Shown piece after piece: positions 1 to 10,850 of a stretch of DNA of 64,000 nt (its first letter is position 1; each line of letters opens with the position of its first letter). Source of the DNA: Paragordius varius (lineage: Eukaryota; Nematomorpha); contig OZ176050.1 in NCBI GenBank assembly GCA_964247055.1, positions 4,030,001 to 4,094,000 on the forward strand. Direction: 5' to 3'. The notes below the pieces were generated by a model. That model had not been told where the DNA came from, searched no databases, and saw only the letters and a list, made by a program, of their open reading frames with translations. The translations under genes were made by a program, and so were the position numbers.

Positions 1-319
1 ATACAATGCTAATAGATTCCCATAATTGTAAATTTATTTATTGATCGATATATTGTCTATTCATTTGACTAAACACTAAATAAGATAATTAATAAATAAA
101 GATTTATTTAATTACATTTGCTTAATTATTTCTCTTAATTTTTTTAATTAATTGGCTCAAAATTATTATAGAAGCATGCAGGTAAGGGAAAATAATTTTA
201 CAGCCAAGTATTTTTAAATAAATTCTATTGAGTAAATGTGCCATAATAATCTTTTGTATTTCATTAATTGTTGACTTAGTTGGTTGACACAGTTGTTTTG
301 GTTATTTTTAAAAAAAATT
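1..319. other. A+T-rich stretch with no gene seen
   Basis: Low-complexity A/T sequence without a convincing open frame, RNA gene or terminal repeat. It lies just upstream of the presumed 5' untranslated part of the LINE. Confidence 0.5.
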
Positions 320-3300
320 TCTAGCTTTGTGCAGCGAAAACGCACTCTCACCTCTGAGTTTGAGGTTCAGCTATAAGGGCATATAGTTGGTAAAAAAACC
401 TGCCAAATTATTTAAAACCATAGAAATATTGAACAATTACAAGAATGAATGATATCACTATGAAACGACCTAAAAACACCACAAATATTTCAACATCTAT
501 GTTAATGAAAATTTTTAATAACAATATTTTTATTTCTACTAATAAAAATTATAATAATATATATACAAATAAAAAATGGGACCATCCAACAAACAACACC
601 AAAGTTAAACCAAAATATAGAAACTAAAATAAGATAAATATAAATGATTCCATCCCTAAGCTCAAAATTGGTACTTGGAATGTTGGTACTATGAACGAAA
701 AATTATGGATGGTTTTAGACAATCGAAAAATTTGGCGTAGATATGTGCTGCCTCCAAGAAACAAGATATAAAACATCAGGTCTAAAAAATTTAAAAGGCC
801 ATACATTATTTTTTACCGAAGGAAAGCAATCTCAAGCTGGAGTTGCAATAATAATAAAAAATGAACACAGAGATAACATTCTTCAAATTACTAGGCACAG
901 CGACAGAATTATACAAATCAGATTGTTAATCCAAAATTCAATATACAATATAATCTCATTGTACGCGCCTCAACGTGGCCTTCCCGACGTAATTAAAGAG
1001 GCTTTCCGGACCCAATTGCAGAACATCTCATTCAAAATTCCTACATCCGACAAAATCATTATAGCTGGCGATTTCAACGCCCATATTGGCAGCAACGAAG
1101 GATTCAAAGGATTGCATGGTGGTTATAGCTTTGGCTCAAGAGATAAAGAAGGAGAAACTCTGCTCGAATTTTGCTCATCTATACAACTCCATATTGCTAA
1201 TACCCTTTTCACCATAAAAGACAGCAAACTGATTACCTATACATCAGGCTCACAAAAATCAACAATCGATTATATATTAACAGGAGAAAACCTGAGGCAT
1301 CTGATTCTAAATACAACTACTTATAATACGGATACACAACACAAATTACTTGTAAGAACATTAAAATTAAAAAAATTCAAACCTACACCACAACCATTCC
1401 AACCCAAAATAAATACCTCCAAACTAAAACACACAGAAATAAATAATAATTTTGTTAGTAGTACAACAAACTAAATAAAAATGGATTTTCAATCAGTAGA
1501 GGAAGGATGGAAAAACTACAAACAAACGATAATGAATAATGCTGAAAAATGGTGTGGAAGGAAAAAGAAAAGCTCGCGACAACCCAAATGGTGGTGGGAT
1601 GACAGTGTGAAACCCTTACTCTTGAGAAAAAACGAGCTACATAAAAAATGGAAGAAATCAAAAAATATAAAGACCAAATCATATACAATCAATATAAAAA
1701 ACTGGTAAACAAAATTATTAAGGATTTAAAAAATAAACGTTGTATGGAAATGGCGGACGAGCTGGAAAAGGACATAAATAATATGACAATATTTACAAAA
1801 ATCAAAAACTACAATCAAAACCAAAAGGATATTAAAAATATTCGTTGCGTTAAAGATGATGAACATAATATTCTTATCAATCCCAACGATGTAATAAACA
1901 GATGGGAAAAATTTATGAAAGCTAAATTTAACCTCTCTGAATCTAAGGTTACTACACATGAAAATTCTGTCATACAAGGTCTCATTCAGGAATTCACTCC
2001 AGAAGAAATAGCAATAGTAATGAAAAACATAAAATCTAACAAATGGGCCTTCTGAGATCTCTGCAGATTTAATGAGGGCCACACCAATAACTGTTAAATT
2101 TTTGGTAGAGCTGTTTAATTTGGTATACAAAAGCAACACAATACCAACCGATTGGGACAAAAGTTACATTTACCCCGTTTATAAAAATAAAGGAGATGCC
2201 CTTGATTGCTCCAATTACCGCCCATTAAAATTTTTGGAGCACGGTATGAAAATCTTAGAAACAGTTATCAAAAATAGAATTAAAAATATAACAATAAATA
2301 AAAATCATTTGCTTTTCAAGAAGGTAAAAGCACATCGGAACCCATTTTTATTTTAAATCGCCTACAAGAAAAATACCTAGCAAAAGGTCAAAAACTGTTC
2401 CACATCTTTATAGATCTGGAAAGAGCGTTTGACACTATACCCAGAGATCTCATAATTGAGGCATTAAGGTATCAAAAAATCGAAGAATATTTAATAACAT
2501 TAATAATGCTCCTGTATGAACATGCACAAAGCTGCGTTAAAACACCAGTCGGGAACACAAATTATTTTAATATTAATATAGGCCTCCATCAGGGCTCAAC
2601 TCTAAGCCCACTACTATTTATAATAATAATGGATTACATAAGCAGAGACTTCGCAGCTGTTCCACCATGGAACATGCTGTACGCCGACGATTTGGTTATA
2701 ACAGCAAAAACAGCCCATGAACTGAAAATACCTTAAATGGAACTGTTTCCAAAAACATGGGCTAAAAATAAACATAGAAAAGACGAAGGTAATGATCACA
2801 GGATATGAAAAAAGAACCATAAAATACCCTTGCTCCATTTGTTACAACGAGGTTAAAACAAATTCCATTCTATGTACATCGTGCAAAATGTGGGTCCATA
2901 AAAAGTGCTCTAACTTGAAAGGAAAATTAGTCGACAATAAAAATTTTAAATGCGAAAGCTGTATATCAGAGAAACCAAATATCTCTAAATCTAGGGAGAT
3001 TAGTATCGAAGATTGTAGGTTCGAAATCGTCAACGATTTTACCTATTTAGGTAATATCAGTAATAATAATGGGGACCCTCAAACAACCATATCACATAGA
3101 ATCAAACTCGGCTGGGCAAAATTTAATCAACTCAAATATGTATTGACACATAAAGACATAACCGTAAAAAATAAAATCAAAATGTATAAAGTGGGTGTCC
3201 GCCCTACCCTTACCTACGCTAGCGATCCCTGGGCAATCACAAAAACATTAGAATCGAGATTGAAAAGAACAGAAGATAAAATGCTTAAATATATGATGAT

Positions 3301-3600
3301 AAATTCTACCATTGAACTAGAACCAATAACAGCTTTTATCAGAACAAATAGACTTCGGTATTTTGGACACATAGACAGATCCAGTATAGACTCATTTGCA
3401 AAGGAAATTCTTGATTTACAGATTCCTGCCCCCAACCGTAAAGGGAGGCCTAAAACAACTTGGACTCAAATCATAGAACAAGATTTTAAATTCCTGAACA
3501 TACCTCGAAACGCAACAAATGATAGGGACATATATCGTAAATTAATCCATGGAATCCCAATAACTGGGCCAAACCAATAATACCTATTTCATATTAAAAA
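320..3600 (+). mobile_element. Broken non-LTR retrotransposon (LINE) with APE endonuclease, reverse transcriptase and PHD-like finger
   Basis: The less A/T-rich start (about 320-410) looks like a LINE 5' leader, followed by an Asn-rich short frame (445-627). The endonuclease begins near 661 (IGTWNVGT) and runs to 1474 (CCLQETRYKT, SLYAPQRG, IAGDFNAHIG, STIDYIL). The reverse transcriptase follows: GPSEISADL near 2045, SNYRPL near 2210, FIDLERAFDTIPRDL near 2410, GLHQGSTLSPLLF near 2580 and the catalytic LYADD near 2680. After it come a Cys-rich PHD-like finger (CSICYNEV, CTSCKMWVHKKC, CESC; 2830-2965) and the usual C-terminal part (YLGNISNNNGD, LRYFGHIDRS, RKGRPKTTW) ending at 3580. The frame changes about five times and has one in-frame stop near 1472, so the copy is dead. 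Related LINEs with this finger occur in cnidarians and molluscs (family knowledge). I infer an RTE/L2-like clade but cannot fix it. No target duplication or clear tail was found, so both ends are approximate. Confidence 0.9.
661..3580 (+). pseudogene. LINE polyprotein remnant (endonuclease / reverse transcriptase)
   Basis: This is the coding part of the LINE. Open pieces occur at about 661-742 (frame 1), 743-1474 and 1481-1708 (frame 2, separated by a TAA), 1648-2055 (frame 1), about 2045-2356 (frame 2), about 2320-2736 (frame 1) and about 2725-3580 (frame 2). The reading frame therefore switches near 740, 1650-1700, 2045, 2330 and 2730. Domain order is complete from endonuclease to C terminus, which suggests a full-length insertion that decayed by small indels rather than the usual 5' truncation. 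Confidence 0.88.
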
Positions 3601-4358
3601 TCTTTACCAAACCTAGAACTATAGAAATTTAATACAAATATAAATTGCTGTCGTTCTGAATTAAAATTTAATTTTCAAAGATTATTAATTCGTAAACCAT
3701 TTGCATTCCTAATTTTTCCAATTTTAATTTAGGACACGGTTTATATTATTTTTGTAGAAATTAATGATTGTCAGCACAATTTTATTTATATATGTTTAAC
3801 TGTTATTAATGAATATAAAATTTTAGGCATTGGACTTCAAAGGCAGAGTTTGTCTGTTTTTGAACATCATCTATTTACTATTTATATATTTTACCTTTAT
3901 TGAATTTTTTTTCAAAAACTCAAAAAAACGAGTTGGATGGACACAATATAAAAGAACTTGCAAGTTGCAAGCTTAAAGCAAAGAGTTCTATGGCTTTACA
4001 GGTTATTTCACATGTCCACTCTTAAGAGCGAACATATAAGAATAAAATGGTGAAGTAATCATAGCTTTAATTAGTTTTTCTAAATCTATTATAACAGCAA
4101 GGAGATACTGATTTTAGTCATCTTACGATCCATGAAAACACTTTCGTTTCCGACAAAATAAAGGTTAATCATAAAAATAATTTATCGAAGGGAATTTACT
4201 ACCAAACATTTCATAGATTAAAGGTAGCAAGTATTATAACAAATCAAAAGGATTTTTTAAATATATTCACCCACACCTAAGGCCCAAATTGTATCGTTTA
4301 ACACATTAATCGAACAATCTTTTCTATTTTTACATTTGATATAGCCTGTCCTTTTTAT
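3601..4358. other. Intergenic A+T-rich DNA
   Basis: There is no supported gene here. It would hold the promoter of the membrane-protein gene starting at 4359, but I see no clear core promoter motif. Confidence 0.5.
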
Positions 4359-6916
4359 ATGTCTATATTCGATTTGATTTTACCTGCTAACAATGGTTGG
4401 GCCATCATTTCATTGGTGATCGTTGTCATTTTATTAATTTATTTTTACATCATCTATTCTTTAATTTTAAGTTTAAGCCGTGCTTGGAAAAGGGTATATT
4501 AATTTTATTATAACATCACATTATCAATTATATTTTTTGTGTAAACATAGTTTTTTCAATGCCCGATTTCATGCATATTATAATTGTTTCGTTTAAATAA
4601 CATATATAAACAACTCAGTGTGACTCGTTATGATTGCATTTGTAATTGAGATTAGCTTAAAAAATTACTGTCAATTTTTTAAAGATCTTTTCATGTATAA
4701 TTTTAAGCAATTTTAACTAAGAAATACGAATTTTATTTATTGGCCTAACATATATAATATAGAGATTAATTAATTGGTTATGAACATATAAGACTTCCAG
4801 GCCGTCGTTCAGTTTTTATTATTTAGGTTAAACTTTAAACACATCAATATGTCAAATGAATCAATTCTTATTATTATAATTAATAATTTTGGAGACATTA
4901 ATTTTTGCATAATGATAGAAACAAAATGTAGTTTTCGATTACGGCAAATGGATTAAGGAATGGACGTTAAAAACCAACTTCTCATCAGATACCACTCAAA
5001 ACCTAAATATTTGGTCCAAATTTAAAATAACTTTGGCATATATCATGTTTTGTTTTAGAAACTATCACTTGGCTTATTCATTATTTCATCGTCGTTATGC
5101 CCAATGTTATAACAAATTGAGAGAGATTGAAAGTATACATCTCAGAATAGGACATGTTACTATAGTGACCAACCTTATATTTAACATTTTAGCCATATCG
5201 GTTAACGTTGTAATCGATTACGAATCGTCTCTATTAAACGCCCAAACTAATTTAAATACATCGAGTAAAACAACATCAAATTATTTTGGAGTTAGCCCCA
5301 GTAATGAAACCACTGCTACGCTAATAATGAACATATCACCCAAAACAAGTTATGGACAATCATTTCTCAATAATATGAACTTGTTTTTTCTCCCTGTAAA
5401 ACAATATTTTAAAGATGTGTCAAAAATCATGAAAAAGCCATACGCCGTTACATTCTATACCAATATCATACTATTTGTTGGTTTATGTTGCTTAGGAAAC
5501 CAATTATTTTATTATATAATCAGACATGTTCGGCGTAAACTCCATCTGTCCCATGATGTTTCCTTAACTGAGGACATGCATACAGTTTTTTCAAAGGTAT
5601 GCCCTTGCTTAACTGTTGCACATAAAACAGCTCAAAAAGATATACCATACATTAATTGTTACCCAAAGCTTAAGGAGGAAAAACGAATCACGTCTCTCAC
5701 AGACATAAATGTTTTCAAAGGAATCGATGGAAAAATCAACATCTTCCGCAAATCTTCTATTGATAGGTTAGCCCTTCAAAATAAGTATGAGGCTGGGAAG
5801 TTATCAGTACCATTAATAAATAAAGGAGACGAATCACAAGATATACTTGCAAAATCTTCCTCCAGTGTTAGAGATGCAAGGAAAAGTCAAACATTGTTAA
5901 CATCATCAACGTTAAATCATGAGTTATCAAATGATTCGATTTCCTACTATGAGGGCACTCTTATGCAACGAATTCTAGCTTTACAAAATGAACAATTAAG
6001 TATCAGTCCTGAAGCAAACCAACAACATGCACCTGTTTGGGATCAAGATATAGAATTAGAAGAATTCCTCTGCAAGTATATTACGAATCGGGTCCTTATT
6101 AACCCCGAAAGGATTTTATCTGATAATTCGATTTGCGATGCTACAGAAAACCCTGAGAGTTATTTTAAAACTATGCAACATAGATATTCCTATAAATATC
6201 TATATTACATTGTGGTAACTCGAAATTATTTAATAAAAAATATTATCCCAGCCATTGATTATGTCAAATGTACCAAACTTTGTGATATCTGGATTCAAGA
6301 GCTTCTAACAGTTTGTAAAACTAGGATGACAAACGGCAAATCTAACAACTCTAAAGAACAAACAATCAATTTGAAATCTGCGCTGGATGAAATATTCGCA
6401 AACGTAGAACTGTTAAATAATAAATATCTTGAAACTAATGAAACATCTAAAAGCAAAGAAAAATCAAGTATTCCACGACTATCATTGAAACATATCGTAA
6501 ACATTAAAACAAATAATGAAACCGACAATACTAGCAAACCTCAAAATAATAAGTGGGTGACTCTGCTAGGAAAAGGTGTGGGGGTTCGATCACCCTCAAT
6601 ACAGATGGAATTTACGCCTTTAGTTCATTATATAGTACTAATTTTAAATGGATTCTCTATTGCATACTGTATATATGTCATATACTACATAGGGTTTGAT
6701 TGGCCAAGTATATATTCCGTGGTTTGGCTTATTTATGCCACTTTTACCATATTAATAGCATTGTTTATAATAGATCCGTGTATTATTTGTTTATACCTTT
6801 TGCTTATCCTTTTCATGAAATGCACTCTAATTTTATATAAAATGGCTGTAAATCATAAACCGACACTTTCCAAAGCTAGGGCCCGCAAAAGAAGTCGATT
6901 GTACAGTTTGGAATAA
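4359..6916 (+). CDS. Unidentified multi-pass membrane protein (two exons, about 710 aa)
   Basis: I do not recognise this family. Exon 1 (4359-4493) starts at an ATG and encodes MSIFDLILPANNGW followed at once by a hydrophobic helix (AIISLVIVVILLIYFYIIY) and a basic end. The donor AGG|GTATAT and the acceptor GATAG at 4918 keep phase 0, and exon 2 runs 4919-6916 without a break. Further membrane stretches are VTIVTNLIFNILAISV (near residue 130), AVTFYTNIILFVGLCCLG (near 225), LVHYIVLILNGFSIAYCIY (near 610) and a pair near 640-680. Between helices 2 and 3 is a loop with several N-x-S/T sites, so it is probably extracellular or lumenal. Between helices 3 and 4 is a polar segment of about 350 residues rich in Ser and Lys, presumably cytosolic. 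The tail is strongly basic (KARARKRSR). An ATG at 5045 inside exon 2 is an alternative start if exon 1 is wrong. The long clean frame makes a real gene very likely; any function would be a guess. Confidence 0.75.
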
Positions 6917-7800
6917 ATAGATATGATAGATATTTATCTTTAACTGGTTTACCTTTAAATATTTAAAGCACAGCTATAAAAAAGAAAAGTTACATAGTGT
7001 AGTATAATGCCTTAACAATTTTGAGTAAAATAATGTGAATTATGGGACTATATGGAATATTTAATAAAAAATATGGACGCAAAAATAAAATTTTATTAGG
7101 ATAATCACCATTTTTTAACAATAAAACGGCCATTTTTTCAAAATGTTATACAATGTGCGTTTTTTCGGAGTTATCCCTACGATTGGTGCGAAATAAACCT
7201 TGTGGCGCATTATTTCAAAACTACATATATATGTATGTATGGATAAAGCTAATTTTAAACATTTTTTTGCATAAATTATATAAATAATTATAAAACATAT
7301 TAAAAATATGACTTCTTTGTAAATTTTTGTGCAGTTCCGCCTAATAGAGGTTTAATCGTACTTCTTAGCCGACATAATTGATAAATCATTTATATTTTAA
7401 TTAACATAAGGTGTAAAATAATTTCAAATTTATGGAATTAGGACCGTCTTTAATATCGGCTTTCTAATTCGGCCGTAAATTTACGGGGTAACTAACACTT
7501 GTCAAAATATCAAAATTACTCAAGAAAAACCACAACATTGCGAATTAAAAACCGTTGAAATAATATGGGTGGGGTTGATCGATATATTTATTACTAATTA
7601 TATTTAACAAACTTTCGGTATAAACAAAATTATGTTAGAGATGTGCCAATCAATAAGATTAAAACATTAGCTTGAAGCAAAAAATATTATACAAATTTTC
7701 ATCATGATGCTCTTAATTATGCAAAAACATGAAAATTCCGATGTATTTTAGACGTCGTTCATCTAGTCTAGATGGATCCCCGACTATGTTACCGTATATA
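6917..7800. other. Intergenic A+T-rich DNA between membrane-protein gene and hAT element
   Basis: No gene is supported. The last eight bases (7793-7800, CGTATATA) are the left target-site duplication of the neighbouring hAT element. Confidence 0.5.
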
Positions 7801-8118
7801 TAAGGTGACCAGACGTCCCGCTTTTTCACACTTTGTCCCGCGTCCCGCTACGTTTTTAAAATGTTCCGCTTTTTCACGATTATATAAAAAAAAAATTTTT
7901 AATACAAATAAATTTTATCATTAAATATTTTTTAATTCTATATAAATTTTAAATTAATATTTATTTTTTTCGAAATATGATTATACATTTTCCTTCCTAC
8001 TACTACTGTCATCAATATCAAATAGCCAAGTTAATACCACAAATCTCTAGATTAAAAGACAAATTGATACCACAAATCGGTACCTCACGCTGTTAATCAC
8101 AATCATTCCTTTAGATCT

Positions 8119-9661
8119 ATGGACTGTACCTCACAAGTTATTTGCACGTTATTACATAAAAAATTTACATGTGCCCGTACAAAGGCTGAAGCCATTGTGT
8201 GTAATGTCCTTTCGCCACATGCATTTTCTAAAATACAAAAAGATTTACTGAAAATTAATTTCTTATCCCTATACTCTGATGCATCAAATCACCATGAAAC
8301 AAAATTATTTCCCACTTTAATAAGATATTTTGATTCAGAAACCGGAGTAAAAAATTTTAGATTTAATTTCTCTACCCGGTGAAAATTCATAAATAATATT
8401 TACTTCAATAATGCATATTCTAGAAAAAAATAATTTAAAAGAAAAAATTATCGCATATTGCGCTGATAACACCAATACGAACTTTGGTGGAAAAGCAAGG
8501 AGGGGAACAAAAAATATTTTTCATAAATTAGCAGATAATCTTAATCAAAACATTATTGGCGTTGGGTGTGCAGCGCATATAATACACAACGCTATTCAAA
8601 CAGCTGCTGATTTGTTACCCCTAGATGTGGAAAATGTAGTTGTTAAAATATATTCCTATTTTTATATATACACGGTACGTGTTGAAACGCTTAAAGAATG
8701 TGAAAATGCAGAAGTTCAATATCAAAAAATGCTTGGATATTGTAAAACTCGTTGGTTAGCTTTTATGCCAGCTATCAAAAAATTTTTAAAAATGTATGAT
8801 CCTTTAAAGTCTTTTTTTATCAAAGGACAAATGTCCTACAACTTTAAAAAAGTTTTTTGAAAGTGATTCTTCTAAAATATGGTTAGAATACTTACATAAT
8901 CAGGCTTCTCTCTTTCAAAATGTTATTAAATTTATAGAAGGTGATAAAATTTCGGCAATCGAAGTAGCCGATGAAGTAACCTAAAATTCCATGTCAAGAA
9001 CGGTTAGAAAATAATTTTATACCATTAACCATCCGCAATATAATAAACTATTTAGAAAAACAAGGCTTAATAAATCGCCAAGATATCCTGTACCATATAA
9101 AAATGTTTTATACAAACTGTAAAGATTATTTGGAAGACTGGACGACGCAATTCAATGAAATTGATGATTTTCATTGGATAACACTAAAATCAGAATTTAA
9201 TTGGTGCGATGTTCAAAAATCATTTGATTATATCTGCTTCCAAAAATGTTCAAAAAGTAATCTTTCAGAAAATGATCTTTTTTCTGAAGTATCATTAGTT
9301 AAAAGATATATTAATTATGAAAAACTTAAATTATGGACAAAAGAAAAATATACAGTAGAAAAGAAATGGTTGGAAATATTTCATCATTTTGAAGCCAACT
9401 ATATTACATACAATTATATTTTAAAAATTGTGGAATTTGCACTATCTTTACCTGGAACCAACACTGCTACTGGGCGCGTTTTTTCCACAGTAATCAGGTG
9501 TGGACATAGGAAAAATCAAATTTAAATGTTGAAACTTTAAAGGCCGTTTTATCTGTCAAATATAATTTGACAAATTCTTGTGAAGACTTCTACAATATTA
9601 TAAAAAATGATGACAATCTGCTAAAACTCATTCACTCAAACAAAAAATATACCAAAGAATA
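8119..9661 (+). pseudogene. hAT transposase remnant
   Basis: Three main open pieces follow each other: 8119-8382, 8411-8860 and 9103-9525. The first has the core motif LYSDASNHHETKLFPTLIRY, containing the first catalytic Asp region. The second has YCADNTNTNFGGK, then CAAHIIHNAIQ and CKTRWL, the usual order in this clade. The third ends with the hAT C-terminal signature LPGTNTATGRVFSTV. Stops and frame changes near 8380, 8860, 8983 and 9525 break it, so it makes no transposase. The clade resembles animal genes derived from hAT transposases such as ZNF862/ZMYM6-like proteins (inference from motif similarity). Confidence 0.85.
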
Positions 9662-10017
9662 AAATATTTTCTTATATTTATAAAGTTTTTATGTTAAAAA
9701 ATAAACAAAATTACTCAAAATATTGTATAAGTCTTCATAATTTGTCAAATTATATTTGAACACATAAAATGGCACTTATTCAACATTTAAATTTGATTCC
9801 TTGTCCTTACTTAATTTACTGTGGAAAAACGTGTTCAATAGCAGTGGTTCAGGTAAAGATAATGCAAATTCTACAATTAAAATATTATTGTATGGAAAAT
9901 AATTGTTTAATAATGTTTATTTTAACCATTTCTATCCTACGTATTTTTTTCTGTTGTCCATAATATAAGTTTTCATTCAATATATTTATTTAATAATGAG
10001 ACTTCATAAAAAAGTGT
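9275..10017. repeat. Inverted duplication inside the hAT element (arms about 300 bp)
   Basis: The left arm (about 9275-9602) is the 3' part of the transposase. The right arm (about 9718-10017) is a diverged reverse-complement copy of it. For example TTTACCTGGAACCA near 9450 is matched by TGGTTCAGGTAAA near 9850, and ATAATTTGACAAATTC near 9560 by its complement near 9745. The loop is about 115 bp. The arms differ at many sites, so the duplication is not recent. Confidence 0.8.
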
Positions 10018-10318
10018 CATTGTGCACCGTCTTGTGCCGCTTTCTGCATCACCCAGCGCACTTTGTGATGATTTCGTCTTTATTATTTTTTTCTAGATAT
10101 TACAATCACTTCACCCTTTGTTAGTGCACATGTAAATTTATTGAATAAGGTACAAACAACCTGTAAGGTACAAATTTTTTTATATTTATAATGTATTTCT
10201 GTTAAAAATAAATAAATATAACAATAAATTTTTTGTATAAAATTTTTTGGTTGTACCCCCCAATGACCCCCCTCTCAGATTTGTCCCGCTTTTTCTTTTA
10301 AAAAATCTGGTCACCTTA

Positions 10319-10850
10319 CGTATATATCATGCATGGTTTGCCAATAAGGTCCAATAAACATCTTTAAAAATTTGCTTAAAATTAATGATTTTTTAAAAAA
10401 GCTATAAGACTATATAAAGTGAATGAGTAACAAAACTTGATGATGTTACTTTAGAGACATGTAAAAGGTTTAAATATTGTGCAACCTAATTGTAATAATT
10501 GTTAAAAAATGGATAACTAAAATAAAATCAAAAAAATACTATTTCCGTAATTACAATAATCATTTTACAACGATCAATTTTATTTATTGGATCAATTATG
10601 ATGGCTTCTTATTTTTTTAAATTATTTACAGAGCCTTTTGCGCACTATTGTAAAAAATATAGGTATATAATCAATTAATCATAAGTTAAAATCATTTTGT
10701 CTCAAATATTTTAATTATTAATCTTAAAGTATAGCAAAAGCGGTATAAAAATTGAAGATATAAGTTTATTTATTAGATCTTTAGGCATGAATACAATTAA
10801 AAAGCAATATTTAGGCAGTTCAGAAATTTATATATTTATAAAAATGGAAA
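10319..10850. other. A+T-rich DNA between hAT element and Helitron-like repeat
   Basis: No gene or clear repeat end was seen apart from the right target duplication at 10319-10326. Confidence 0.4.

Larger units (their letters stand above)
7801..10318 (+). mobile_element. hAT DNA transposon, decayed, with intact ends and 8-bp target duplication
   Basis: The ends are TAAGGTGACCAGA on the left and its exact complement TCTGGTCACCTTA on the right. Both sides carry the 8-bp direct repeat CGTATATA (7793-7800 and 10319-10326). An 8-bp duplication is the hAT hallmark. Between the ends lies a plus-strand hAT transposase in several broken frames. A large inverted duplication occupies the distal part. 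The element lies between two host genes and interrupts neither. Confidence 0.92.

Noticed and set aside
445-627. Asn/Lys-rich 60-codon frame as a separate gene
   Set aside because: It lies within the 5' part of the LINE just ahead of the endonuclease and is best seen as element leader or N-terminal sequence.
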